The position numbers and the translations under genes were made by a program. Of a stretch of 64,000 nucleotides of DNA, positions 35,776-47,610 are shown piece by piece. The DNA is from Steromphala cineraria (taxonomy: Eukaryota > Mollusca > Gastropoda > Trochida > Trochidae), in NCBI GenBank assembly GCA_916613615.1, contig OU744724.1:31083452-31147451 (forward strand). The letters run 5' to 3'. The notes under the pieces were generated by a model, which ran no database searches, had not been told where the DNA came from, and saw only the letters and a program-made list of their open reading frames with translations. Numbering within the stretch: position 1 is the first letter of the stretch; each line of letters begins with the position of its first letter.

Positions 35776-36332
35776 AGGTCGATCAGATGATGGGGGTGTT
35801 ATTTGATCTCAAGATGATATCACACCAAATGGAGGGCTTATTTCCACAAATCTCTTCAAAACACAAGTGACACCGTGCACTTAACTATTGCACGTTAAAA
35901 CAGTCGTACATTTTACTAAGGGCAATATTTCCAAACCTCGTTCTTAATATTATTGGTATTCTTGGTATCTCGAATCTTTGGGGAGAAACTGTCTAATCAA
36001 AATGACAATTAAGTTTAAAGACATTTATTGAAACATAAACTAAGATTTCTTAACCAGTGGGTCTAATTAGCAAGGTGCACCTTTACTTGCCAAAACTTTA
36101 TATTTAACATATTATTTAAAAAAATCAGTGAATCAAACTTCAGTAGTGGTAGACGTCATCGTCAATCCCTGATATTACTTTCAAGAGTGTTAAGGAATCA
36201 TGTAAAAGCAAGTGGATTTGCTTTTTTGTCTCCAGAACTGGAGTTTTATTCATTTATTTATATACACGGTATAACCTATTGATTACCGATGTCTAGTGCA
36301 AGATATACTTTACAAGTACTAGGATCGCTTAA

Positions 36333-36694
36333 AGGGGCAGTAGTATGTTTTTAGGGGGAATATAAGGTGATGTCAGGAAAATGAAAATAAATGGTTCCAA
36401 TTGAAAGACAATGCATTTAAACTATAAATAGAGCAATAATAAATTAAATATAAAAGTAAAGTTCAGCCATGCAATTCCCTTTTCTTACACAAAATGAATT
36501 AAAGGTGTTCACCCAATATTGCCGTCAATGGACTTTATGTGAATCTTTATAATTTGTTCTCTGATTATGTGGATGACTGTTTGCGTAATGAGATTTTTGA
36601 CACTATCACAATAATACATTTAGCATTTACGTACAATTATCAGTGAAAAAAATCAAATATGAAATTAAAAAAACCGTGCTACATCTGTTCCCAT
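36333..36694 (-). mobile_element. Family B MITE copy 4
   Basis: Reverse orientation: begins AGGGGCAGTAGTATGTTTTT then AGGGGGAATATAAGGTGATG. TTAA flanks are at 36329-36332 and 36695-36698. The right terminus is degraded (ACATCTGTTCCCA). Confidence 0.8.
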
Positions 36695-37339
36695 TTAATG
36701 TTCAGTATTTAAAGGTCATTTTAACTTTGAATATTTTCCTTTTGAAAACGAATGGTCTCTATTGTTTATGTAAGTATATATGTTTCGAAATAATATATAT
36801 GTGAAATCATGCATGGACTCGTTCAAATGATCTCCCGTTAGGTGTGATCTATCGATAGTACTCAACATAGGCACTTCAAATGCCCCATGCCATTTGTCTT
36901 AGACAGGTTTAATCCATGGCCGGTTGGTTTAGTGGAAATTAACGACTAACTAGTTACTTCGCGTCGATACAAGACGGCAAAGAGCGAGCCTTGGTTGCTA
37001 AACAACTGTAATTTAACCATGTTGGTCATTAAGACAAAACGTAACGTATCTTTGTAATACAACGTCTGGGTTGCCCTGCTATAATCAGGCTATGAATAGG
37101 ACCTTCGCGAACTGTATATGTAGACGGTACATGGTCTGCGTGTTTCGGGCCTGAAATTGACTTAAACCGATTCTTTGTCAAATACAGAAGGATATAAAAC
37201 TACTTATTTGATTTATAAAACATGAAAATGTTATCTCTCTTATTCCTCGGGAGTTGTACCATGCTTTATTGTTTGCCATAAGCGGAAAAAAGGAATATGG
37301 GGTTACCTCCCTTGGGTCGATTTCTGTACTACAGATCTG

Positions 37340-37696
37340 AGAAGGGGCATTTTACAATATATTTCGGAAACTTTTATTTCTAGTACATGTATAAAGAAGA
37401 GTGATTAGATTAAGAAATACTCAATGGTCTTAAACCATTTTATTTCTGATATACTGGACCGCTAATCATTAATATTGTAATCTTCAGCAAAACCGTTACC
37501 TTTTTTTATTATAGACCATTGACAGGGGCATTTTGGAATATATTTGGGCAACCTTTATTTCTAGTATATAGAACAGTGATAATATTAGGAATTACTCAAT
37601 GGTCTTAAACCATCTGATATACTGAGCCGCTAATCATTAATATTGTTATCTCCAGCAAAACCGTTACCTTTTTTATTATAGACCATTGACAGGGGT
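37340..37696. repeat. Tandem duplication, about 180 bp, two copies
   Basis: Both copies run from GGGGCATTTT through CTCAATGGTCTTAAACCAT and GCTAATCATTAATATTGT to AAAACCGTTACCTTTTTT and TATAGACCATTGACAGGGG. The second has lost about 10 bp after ACCAT. Older than the 41666 duplication. Confidence 0.85.
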
Positions 37697-38653
37697 TTGT
37701 ATATATTTTACTCCATCATCATGCACCATATGTCAACTTTCGATGATTATAAGATTTGGTGCCGATAATTGATTCCTCTGGATTATGAAAAGCATATTTC
37801 ATAAGGAAACGAAGAATGGTACAGTGACAACTTAAATATATCTCTAGATCTATGTTATGTTTTAAAAATAAATCATTAAAAGTTTTATAGGCTCGTTGAA
37901 TTATGCTTATCATCATAATGCTAAAAATAGTGTTCATTTCATGAAATATGGGGTGCCAAACGGGACTTTAATCGCTATTTAGTAAGCTTACTAATTTGAC
38001 ACTCCATAATGAAATTTGTCGTTCTTCTAACTTCGACCTTAACTGTTTATTGTTTTCAAATTTTGAATCTTCGTCGTGTTTCTTAACTGTTGATTTGCTG
38101 TTGTTTGACATTACATTTTCAAAGCTTAATTCATTTTCAGGATTTAATTGTCCTCTTAACCTTTAAAGTCACTGTTACGCGTTGTGTTAAATATTGAACT
38201 TGTAAGTAATATATCATTAAATTGAATTCTTAAATAAATTAATGTACGTTCATCACGTAAAGACAAAACAATCAAATGCCAATTTTATGTTTAATGCATT
38301 TTATTATTAGACAACATTTCGCATGATCTAAGCCAAAACCAGTGTGATATTACATTTTACTACTTTCAATGAATTACTATATTTATGAGCTGCTATAAAG
38401 AAAAAACATATTAATTTGCTTGTTTTAATGTTTTGTCTGCATGTATTTAAACGTGTCATATCCTGTCGACTGGAAAAGCGGTTCATGCAACTGCTATGTA
38501 ATGAACTATATTTGGTGGAATATCCACGATACAAATACGATGTCTTCAATTGTACACGAATACATCGTCTCTTAAATGTTCAACTGCAGTGGTGAATTAT
38601 GGACATATAAAAGACGTTTAGGTTAAAACTGAGAATCAAAACCTGTAACTTAA

Positions 38654-39010
38654 AGGGGCAGTAGCACGTTTTTTGATAATTTCATATTCTTAATTTTTCA
38701 CTGATAATTGTAAGTTAATTTTAAATGTATTATTTTGACAGTGTCAAAAATCTCAATACATAAGTCAATCATCCATAGTCAGAGGAAAAAGTATGAAGAT
38801 TCACATAAAATCCATTGGCGGCCATTTTTTGTGAACACCTTTAATTCATTTTGTGTAAGAAAAAGGAATCACATAGCTAAACTTTAAGTTATATATTCGA
38901 ATTACTACTGCTCCATTTAGTTTGAATACCATTGTCTTTCAATTGAAATCATTAATTTTAATTTTCCTGACATCACCTTATACTCCCCCTTAAAACGTGC
39001 TACTGCCCCT
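38654..39010 (+). mobile_element. Family B MITE copy 5, well preserved
   Basis: 357 bp with intact ends AGGGGCAGTAGCACGTTTTT and AAAACGTGCTACTGCCCCT and TTAA at 38650-38653 and 39011-39014. Confidence 0.88.
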
Positions 39011-39778
39011 TTAAACTACCCTGAAAATACTGCAAAGATGCATAAGACATTTGAGACATTATGTCGTTTGTGTAAATGTATATCGAGAATTATTCAGCAT
39101 TTTGAGCATTACAACGTTACATTTAAAAAAAAAGTTTAACGACCCTGAAAATACCGCAAATACGCATAACCTATAATATTTCATCTATTCAGTTAAGCAG
39201 ATGTTTGTCAGATTTATATAAACGGGGTATCATCGAACCTTATGAGCATTTAGATCGTTCAATTATAAGTTAATGTATTTGCTTAATGCCTCTGTGTCTT
39301 TGATTATTAATTTTTATATTGTTTTATATATTCATTATAGTGGTTTGGTTTCATGGCGCTATTCAGAGTATGATGTGCGTTGATCGCTCTTATGTGAGCA
39401 ATGAAAAAATAGATAAGCTTGTGACGTCTCGTATGTTTTATAGGCTATTGAGCAAAACATTAATTTGATCTTTTTCATTTAAGATTGATACTCTTTACAA
39501 AGCTTTGATTAATTGACTTTGTTAACTAAACAGTCTTTGCATGAGTTATTGAATGATACATCTCACACGTGGCGATTGTTGTCATTTATCGAGTAATACT
39601 GAATGTTGCAGAAAATTTGAATTTCATACTCAACGGTTAAAAAGTGACACTATGATGCCATAATTAAAATCGAAATTCTGATTGAAATCAGACATTTTGT
39701 TGTGAGGTTGGCACGTCAAATTTTTTAATTATTTTTTTAAAACGACATTTATGATATTCTTTGTTGTTAATGCCTCAG

Positions 39779-40829
39779 TTACACCAAGGTCGTTCTCACT
39801 ACGTCCTTCTCCGTCCAAAATTAAACGCAAAACGGCCTCGGACGGGATGGAAACGAGTAACGATTGTTTATATTTTATCCAAATATGACGCCAGTTCGTT
39901 CATACACAGTTCTCAGCACGTTCATCTAGTCTTTATCCCGTCCTCAGGCAGTTTGTAACACGTTTAGATTGGATAGTATTGCCCGTTCGCCTCGTTTTCA
40001 GGACGTCTTCAAACAGTTCAATTCTGTTCTTAGACAGTTCATATCAGTTCTAAGCTAGACCAATCTCTTGATACGCACAATTCCGTCCTAGCTGCGACCA
40101 ACTCGTTTTAAGACAGTTCCTTTCGTTTTCACTACGTCCTGATTCCATTCTCAGTGCGTCTTAATTGTAAAATCATCCAGTTCTGGCCCGTTTTCTATTA
40201 ATACCCATCACGTCCTTGCCCGTTCTCATTAACGTTCTCAATTTCAAGTTGAAAACATCATGCCTCCAAAGAAGAAGAAGTATGATCAGAGGAAGGTTGT
40301 TCACAGGAAATCAAATACCAGATCCACTAGCCCTGTAGAAACCATAGTGGCCGAGGCAAACAACACTTTACATTGTGTGTTTGCTTCCATCACAAACTGT
40401 AGGAAACCCACATTCATCATGCTGAGAGCTTCATATAACTTGGTTCATGTTTCTCTTATCACTTCTCTATCCCGAATGATAAAAGTATTAACACATGTTA
40501 AACGTATTGCAATCGATTCCCGACTGCGCAACGTTCTTATTCGTCCTCAGATCGAAGTACGGCAGTTCCGTTCGCAGTACGGCAGTTCCGTTCGCAGTAC
40601 GGCATTCCCGTTTTCAGTACGTTTGTACTCCGTCCAATTTCAGGACGGGGAGAACGTTCAACATGTCAAACGGTCTGGAGCTTCTTCCCGTTTTCAGTAC
40701 GTCCGAGCCAGTTCATAAAGTTCGTAAACAGTTGCAACAACGTTCATTTCGTCCCGAAACAGTTCTCGGATCGTTTAAGCCCGTTCTGAAAAAAAATCCA
40801 AGAACGTACTGAGAACGGGCTTGGTGTAA
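39779..40829. mobile_element. 1.05-kb DNA transposon with 30-bp inverted ends and many subterminal motifs
   Basis: The left end TTACACCAAGGTCGTTCTCA is mirrored on the other strand at the right end as TTACACCAAGCCCGTTCTCA; similarity continues to about 30 bp. The interior is filled with degenerate variants of CGTTYTCAGTACGTCC. It includes a 20-bp direct repeat (GGCAGTTCCGTTCGCAGTAC) near 40560-40600. A motif-free segment at 40260-40450 has an ATG in fair context and a frame starting MPPKKKKYDQRKV. The flanking bases TTA and TAA are the outermost bases of the mirrored ends and do not form a clear direct duplication, so the superfamily is not assigned. Confidence 0.75.
40260..40440 (+). pseudogene. 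Possible remnant of a transposon-encoded gene
   Basis: The first 50 or so codons from the ATG at 40260 give a lysine-rich start (MPPKKKKYDQRKVVHRKS) and a balanced composition unlike the surrounding repeated motif. After about 40450 the frame runs into the subterminal repeats and is no longer credible. It could be the 5' exon of the parental element's protein kept in a deletion derivative. No family is recognised. Confidence 0.3.
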
Positions 40830-41665
40830 AGGGGGTATTACTATTTCATGCAAAGCGGACTGGTAAGATTGGCTTTATTACTTTAAAAATATCCAAGGCT
40901 GTTCATCGAGTCCAAATACCTTCATAAAAGAACATCAAATTGCTGAATCGTAGATTTCAATAAACCAAATAACCCAAGATCGTGCTCCTGGTGAATTAAT
41001 ACCTACTTAAAAAATACAGTATATGTATCATTATAGAGCAATCAATCTGCCGGTCACACATCAGTTTGACACCCGTGACAGAAGGACCGGGAGACGCTAT
41101 GATCACTTCAAACATATCAGTCGGTCGTATACACCGGATTTAGCCATTGCCCTGGGCCCTCTTACTCAATCACTATAACCCACTGGTTATGACAGATTGT
41201 TTGGTGTGGGACTTGGTAAACATGCTATCTTTTGTGCAGTCCCAGTTCACTCACTATCTGTGAAAAAAATGATTAAAATAAAACCTATAAAATTGTAGGG
41301 GTTGACTAAATCAGTGGACGAATTCTACAGTAAATCGAGATGGTTGACCAATCGAGCTGAGGGCTAAATTTGACATACATAGTGATCAATACTTGGTGTA
41401 GACTATCTTGAGGGTATTAAGTGCATGGTTATGAAACGTTTAAAACGTTTTGTTAACTAAAAGATGCAGGGAATGTGAATTTCGGTTAATTCGAGGTGTT
41501 TGGGTTCACGGTTATAATAAACGTCATCATATACACATCATTGTGTTATATTTGTGTACGTTTCTTAAATGTATCGGAAAATGGTTATAAAAGAGTAGCA
41601 TTTTTTCATCTATAAAAGCTGTTGTCGTCACATATTTGTAACATTCTGTCCATAGTCATAAATCT

Positions 41666-41956
41666 TGGCTGGCATCGACTTGGCTATAATGATCATGGAC
41701 ACTATTATCACACGTGGCTGGCTTAGTTTTGGTGACACTGACTCGAATTCGGACACTGATCTATATCCACATTCCTTAATCAGTCAATAATCTAGTCCTG
41801 TTTCATTCTGGCTGGCATCGACTTGGCTATAATGATCGTGGACACTATTGTCACACGTTGTTCGTGGCTGGCTTAGTTTTGGTGACACTGACTCGAATTC
41901 GGCCACTGATCTATATCCACATTCCTTAATCAGTCAATAATATAGTCCTGTTTCAT
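41666..41956. repeat. Tandem duplication, about 143 bp, two copies
   Basis: TGGCTGGCATCGACTTGGC starts at 41666 and 41809. The copies differ by a few substitutions and a 7-bp insertion (TTGTTCG) in the second. High identity implies a recent event. Confidence 0.9.
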
Positions 41957-42064
41957 GATTGTGTATTAATTAGAAGCCCTCATTGCAGTCAAGGTCCTCA
42001 TTCAGCAAGTCCAGATTGAAACTAGTCTATTACCATTTTGGAAAATTGTCTAAAGCCGCAAGGG

Positions 42065-42222
42065 GTTGGTAGTAAAATGTTATATCATATGAATCCATGT
42101 ACATGTGAGGTGTCCATTCGTGTGCATATACATGTATAAAAGCATATACATGTATAAATACAATAAAGAAGTTGTAATCCATCCTACTCTTTGTCATATT
42201 AACTACCAACTTCTAAATGCCT
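42065..42222. mobile_element. Diverged relative of the 43951 foldback element
   Basis: The right end AATAAAGAAGTTGTAATCCAT...ACCAACTTCTAAATGCC is shared with the element at 43951. The left arm GTTGGTAGTAAAATG...ATATCATATGAATCCATG pairs imperfectly with it. Confidence 0.5.
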
Positions 42223-42540
42223 CTCAAGAATTTATAAAAGTCTGTTTTCAGATTCAGTTTTTATCCTAGGTTTGTCGTATGGGAATGGAAAATTGAGATG
42301 GCTTGAATTTAAATCACCATATTTATATAGTTAATAAAAGCCAAATAATATGGAAATCACCTAGTGGTTCTTTAAATGTAATCATGCTATGTCTTGTTGA
42401 TGTAAGGTTTGAAATTTAGTGTCTTAAAGAATAATTGCAACACATCAATTTTGTAATCCATTTAAAATAAGGGCCTACAAGAAAAAAAAGAAAATTGATG
42501 TAAATCTTTCAATAGCACGTTGAGTTGATACAGCATTTAT

Positions 42541-42680
42541 TTACGTGTCACGTGACCATAATGACCAATGAGAGTGGCGGTAGCCGAATGCAGTATGTTT
42601 AATAACCTCAGCAACGTAACACGATCGACGACGAGGGAGTATAAACCCCCAGCGTTGGGCTCGAGAAGCAAGAAGGGTCA
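42541..42680 (+). promoter_or_regulatory. Candidate promoter: CACGTG, CCAAT and TATA motifs
   Basis: GTCACGTGAC at 42547-42556, CCAAT at 42565-42569 and TATAAA near 42642 fall in order on the plus strand at the start of a GC-richer stretch (42540-43330). Downstream, an ATG near 42797 opens a 24-codon frame ending AAG at a GTACAC donor-like site, but no homology is seen. It could be the first exon of a gene with large introns, or a non-coding RNA promoter. Confidence 0.3.
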
Positions 42681-43450
42681 TTACGGTAGCACTTCACACG
42701 TGGTATCTGTGTATAATCCCACATAATACTCCATCGACCTAGCTCCCAGTCCCTCTATCAATAAGTCATACTGCTGGACCGTCGCCAATTAGCGCCATGT
42801 GCGCTTACGCCATTACGACGTTACGTCAAGATCCGTCCATCTCACGGCGGTGGGGCTGTGGCTTGAAGGTACACTGCACCGGTTGGTATTGATCGGGGGG
42901 CTCGGTAAGGCTGATCTTCCTTGGCGAATTGGTCCGCTCATTAATTCTGCGATGTGTTTGGCGAGGTTTTTTCATATTCTTTGTTAAGTCCAAGATCTGA
43001 TTATTTTCAAGCTCTGGGCGAGAGTGGCCGTGTGATTCACTGACTCAAGATTCATCACTGGACATTGGGGGATATCGTCATGGTAACCGAAATCTCTAAC
43101 ACACACTGACCGTTTGCCGGGAGCTCGTTACGTAAAAGGGGAAACGCTTGGTCCGTTAATTGGAAATGTTATTTATTTATGAGGTGATTTGGTTCGTTAG
43201 CAGAGGGTCAGACAGTGTTCTAGATCTTGGAGATGGACACACTGCTCAATGTCGTTACTCGCTTCTCGGCTCACCATCCACGGCGCTAGACCTACTTGTG
43301 TATCATATTCGTGCCTATGGCGTTGTAAGGGTTAATCAAAGTTTATCCTGAAATAGACTTCAAATTATAATCCCCTTAATCTTTATCCAAAGAGCTCATC
43401 TCCTCACATCACCAGTTATACATATGGGTGACCCAAGTTGTTTGACTTAA

Positions 43451-43531
43451 AGTGACACAGAGTATCCCGATGTAATAACATCGATTTCAAAATTTGACAT
43501 ATGTGATCCTATCAACATACTCTGTGTCTCT
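43451..43531 (+). mobile_element. Family A MITE, internally deleted 81-bp copy
   Basis: Carries both family A ends and only about 50 bp of the right-hand interior (CGATGTAATAACATCGATTT onward), with TTAA on each side (43447-43450, 43532-43535). About 400 bp of interior is missing, cleanly deleted right after the left end. Confidence 0.85.
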
Positions 43532-43950
43532 TTAAGAATTTAAATACACTGCATTTATTAAAAGTTTGAGATGTCAATGAATTAGTCATGGCACTAAAGA
43601 CATGATGTAGAATTTTTAGAAAATTCAAGCCTATTCCAAGCATTACCCTCACAACATCATTAAAACATCTATAGACTTACCTCATTTTATAGCCTTGCGT
43701 TTGAAGGTCCTGAATATTATTCAGTTGTCAAATTTGGGCAGGTTCTTTAATATCCATCAAGAAAGGAAATACACTACTGTATAACGTCCGTGGGCGGAAA
43801 ATTATGAAAGACTTGTACATCTTTTGCCGTTAATCAACAATTACGACAAGATTATTTCATCGAGTCGTACAGCTTAAAATGTATTCATAACAAACACTTG
43901 AACGCTTCACAAAGTAGTTCATCTTTTATTTATCTTGACAACATTCAAAG

Positions 43951-44164
43951 TGATGAAATACAACTTATGTGGATTTAAAACTTCTTTATCGCAAAGAGAT
44001 GCGACGTGTCGGTGTAGATGCCAACAGCGCTTTAAAGAAAATTCCACATTTGCTTGAAAACGGCGTTCAAATTTGCTTGAAAACGGTGTAAGTTTCTACA
44101 CTGAAATGTCGCATCTCTTTGCAATAAAGAAGTTGTAAATCCATATTGTTTGTATTTCTTCATC
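43951..44164. mobile_element. Foldback MITE with arms of about 55 nt
   Basis: TGATGAAATACAA...GTGGATTT...ACTTCTTTATCGCAAAGAGATGCGAC is mirrored by GTCGCATCTCTTTGC...AATAAAGAAGTTGTAAATCCA...TTGTATTTCTTCATCA (listed in pieces). The centre holds a short direct repeat, TTTGCTTGAAAACGG, twice. A diverged relative with the same right end lies at about 42065-42222. Confidence 0.8.
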
Positions 44165-44239
44165 ATACCAACTTCTAAAATGCCACTGAAAGAAGTAAAA
44201 TATCTATCGTGATTAGAAATTGAGTTATTGAGTTTTTGA

Positions 44240-47200
44240 TCCCGGTTTCATCAAAATTGATTTGATTTTTTTGAACCCTGCTGTTATATTTATACCAATA
44301 AGCCACATTGATTTGACTTTTACCATGCTGTTACATTTATACCAACCGGTCACATGGATTTTTCTTTAACCATGCTGTTACATTTATACCAATCAGCCCC
44401 ATCGATATGACTTTAACCATGCTGTTACATTTATACCAATCAGCCACATTTATATGACTTTAACCATGCTGTTACATTTATTCCAACCGGCCGCATGAAT
44501 TTTTCTTTTACCATGCTGTTACATTTACACCAATAAGCCACATTGATTTGACTTTTACCATGCTGTTACATTTATACCAATCAACCACATTGATTTGACT
44601 TTTACCATGCTGTTACATTTATACCAATCAACCACATGGATTTGACTTTTACCATGATGTTACATTTTTACGAATCAGCCACATGGATTTGACGTTTACC
44701 ATGCTGTTACATTTATACCAATCAACCACATGGATTTGACTTTTACCATGCTGTTACATTTATACCAATAAGCCACATTGATTTGACTTTTACCATGATG
44801 TTACATTTATACCAATAGGCCACATTGATTTGACTTTTACCATGCTGTTACATTTATACAGACCGGCCACATGGATCTGACTTTTACCATGCTGTTACAT
44901 TTATACCAATCAACCACATTGATTTGACTTTTACCATGCTGTTACATTTATACCACCCGGCCACATGGATTTGACTTTTACCATGCTGTTACATTTATAC
45001 CAATCAACCACATGGATTTGACTTTTACCATGATGTTACATTTTTACGAATCAGCCACATGGATTTGACGTTTACCATGCTGTTACATTTATACCAATCA
45101 ACCACATGGATTTGACTTTTACCATGCTGTTACATTTATACCAATAAGCCACATTGATTTGACTTTTACCATGATGTTACATTTATACCAATAGGCCACA
45201 TTGATTTGACTTTTACCATGCTGTTACATTTATACAGACCGGCCACATGGATCTGACTTTTACCATGCTGTTACATTTATACCAATAAGCCACATTGATT
45301 TGACTTTTACCATGCTGTTACATTTATACCAATCAACCACATTGATTTGACTTTTACCATGCTGTTACATTTATACCACCCGGCCACATGGATTTGACTT
45401 TTACCATGCTGTTACATTTATACCAATCAACCACATTGATTTGACTTTTACCATGCTGTTATATTTATACCATCCGGCCACATGGATTTGACTTTTACCA
45501 TGCTGTTACATTTATACCAATCAACCACATGGATTTGACTTTTACCATGCTGTTACATTTATACCAATAAGCCACATTGATTTGACTTTTACCATGCTGT
45601 TACCTTTTATACCAACCGGCCACATGGATCTGACTTTTATCATGCTGTTACATTTATACCAATAAGCCACATTGATTTGACTTTTACCATGCTGTTACAT
45701 TTATATCAACCGGATACATGGATACCAATCAACCACATTGATTTGACTTTTACCATGCTGTTACATTTATACCACCCGGCCACGTGGGTTTGACATTTAC
45801 CATGCTGTTACATTTTATACCAACCGGCCACATGGATTTGACTTTTACCATGCTGTTACATTTATACCAATCAACCACATTGATTTGACTTTTACCATGC
45901 TGTTACATTTATACCACCCGGCCACATGGATTTGGCTTTTACCATGCTGTTACATTTATACCAATCAACCACATGGATTTGACTTTTACCATGCTGTTAC
46001 TTTTTATACCAATAAGCCACATTGATTTGACTTTTACCATGCTGTTACATTTATACCAATCAACCACATTGATTTGACTTTTACCATGCTGTTACATTTA
46101 TACAGACCGGCCACATGGATCTGACTTTTACCATGCTGTTACATTTATACCAATCAACCACATTGATTTGACTTTTACCATGCTGTTACATTTATACCAC
46201 CCGGCCACATGGATTTGACTTTTACCATGCTGTTACATTTATACCAATCAACCACATGGATTTGACTTTTACCATGATGTTACATTTTTACGAATCAGCC
46301 ACATGGATTTGACGTTTACCATGCTGTTACATTTATACCAATCAACCACATGGATTTGACTTTTACCATGCTGTTACATTTATACAAATAAGCCACATTG
46401 ATTTGACTTTTACCATGATGTTACATTTATACCAATAGGCCACATTGATTTGACTTTTACCATGCTGTTACATTTATACAGACCGGCCACATGGATCTGA
46501 CTTTTACCATGCTGTTACATTTATACCAATAAGCCACATTGATTTGACTTTTACCATGCTGTTACATTTATACCAATCAACCACATTGATTTGACTTTTA
46601 CCATGCTGTTACATTTATACCACCCGGCCACATGGATTTGACTTTTACCATGCTGTTACATTTATACCAATCAACCACATTGATTTGACTTTTACCATGC
46701 TGTTATATTTATACCATCCGGCCACATGGATTTGACTTTTACCATGCTGTTACATTTATACCAATCAACCACATGGATTTGACTTTTACCATGCTGTTAC
46801 ATTTATACCAATAAGCCACATTGATTTGACTTTTACCATGCTGTTACCTTTTATACCAACCGGCCACATGGATCTGACTTTTATCATGCTGTTACATTTA
46901 TACCAATAAGCCACATTGATTTGACTTTTACCATGCTGTTACATTTATATCAACCGGATACATGGATACCAATCAACCACATTGATTTGACTTTTACCAT
47001 GCTGTTACATTTATACCACCCGGCCACGTGGGTTTGACATTTACCATGCTGTTACATTTTATACCAACCGGCCACATGGATTTGACTTTTACCATGCTGT
47101 TACATTTATACCAATCAACCACATTGATTTGACTTTTACCATGCTGTTACATTTATACCACCCGGCCACATGGATTTGACTTTTACCATGCTGTTACATT

Positions 47201-47610
47201 TATACCAATCAACCACATGGATTTGACTTTTACCATGCTGTTACTTTTTATACCAATAAGCCACATTGATTTGACTTTTACCATGCTGTTACATTTATAC
47301 CAATCAACCACATTGATTTGACTTTTACCATGCTGTTACATTTATACCAATCAACCACATGGATTTGACTTTTACCATGCTGTTACATTTATACCACCCG
47401 GCCACATGGATTTGACTTTAACCATGCTGTTACATTTATACCAATCAACCACATCGATGAGACTTTAATCATGCTGTTTCCAGTCGGCAACATTGATTTG
47501 ATTTTAATCATATGTTATATTTATACCAATCGGTCACCTCAATTTGACTTTTAAAATGCAATAACATTTCTACTATCGTCCACATTGATTTGACTTTAAC
47601 CAAGCTGTTT
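44240..47610. repeat. Minisatellite array, 47-bp unit, about 70 copies, higher-order structure
   Basis: Units contain CCATGCTGTTACATTTATA followed by CCAAT(C/A)A(A/G)CCACAT(T/G)GATTTGACTTTTA-type variants (unit length 46-48, mostly 47). Marker variants show larger duplications: the TTATATCAACCGGATACATG variant recurs at 45701 and 46945 (1244 bp apart), and the ACGAATCAGCCACATGG...GACGTTTACC variant recurs near 44670, 45047 and 46291 (377 and 1244 bp apart). Both edges are degenerate. No reading frame of note. Confidence 0.95.

Noticed and set aside
40495..40812. 105-codon plus-strand frame
   Set aside because: Translation of the subterminal motif array of the 39779 transposon.
44240..47610. 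CRISPR-like array
   Set aside because: Units are contiguous tandem repeats without unique spacers, in an animal genome.
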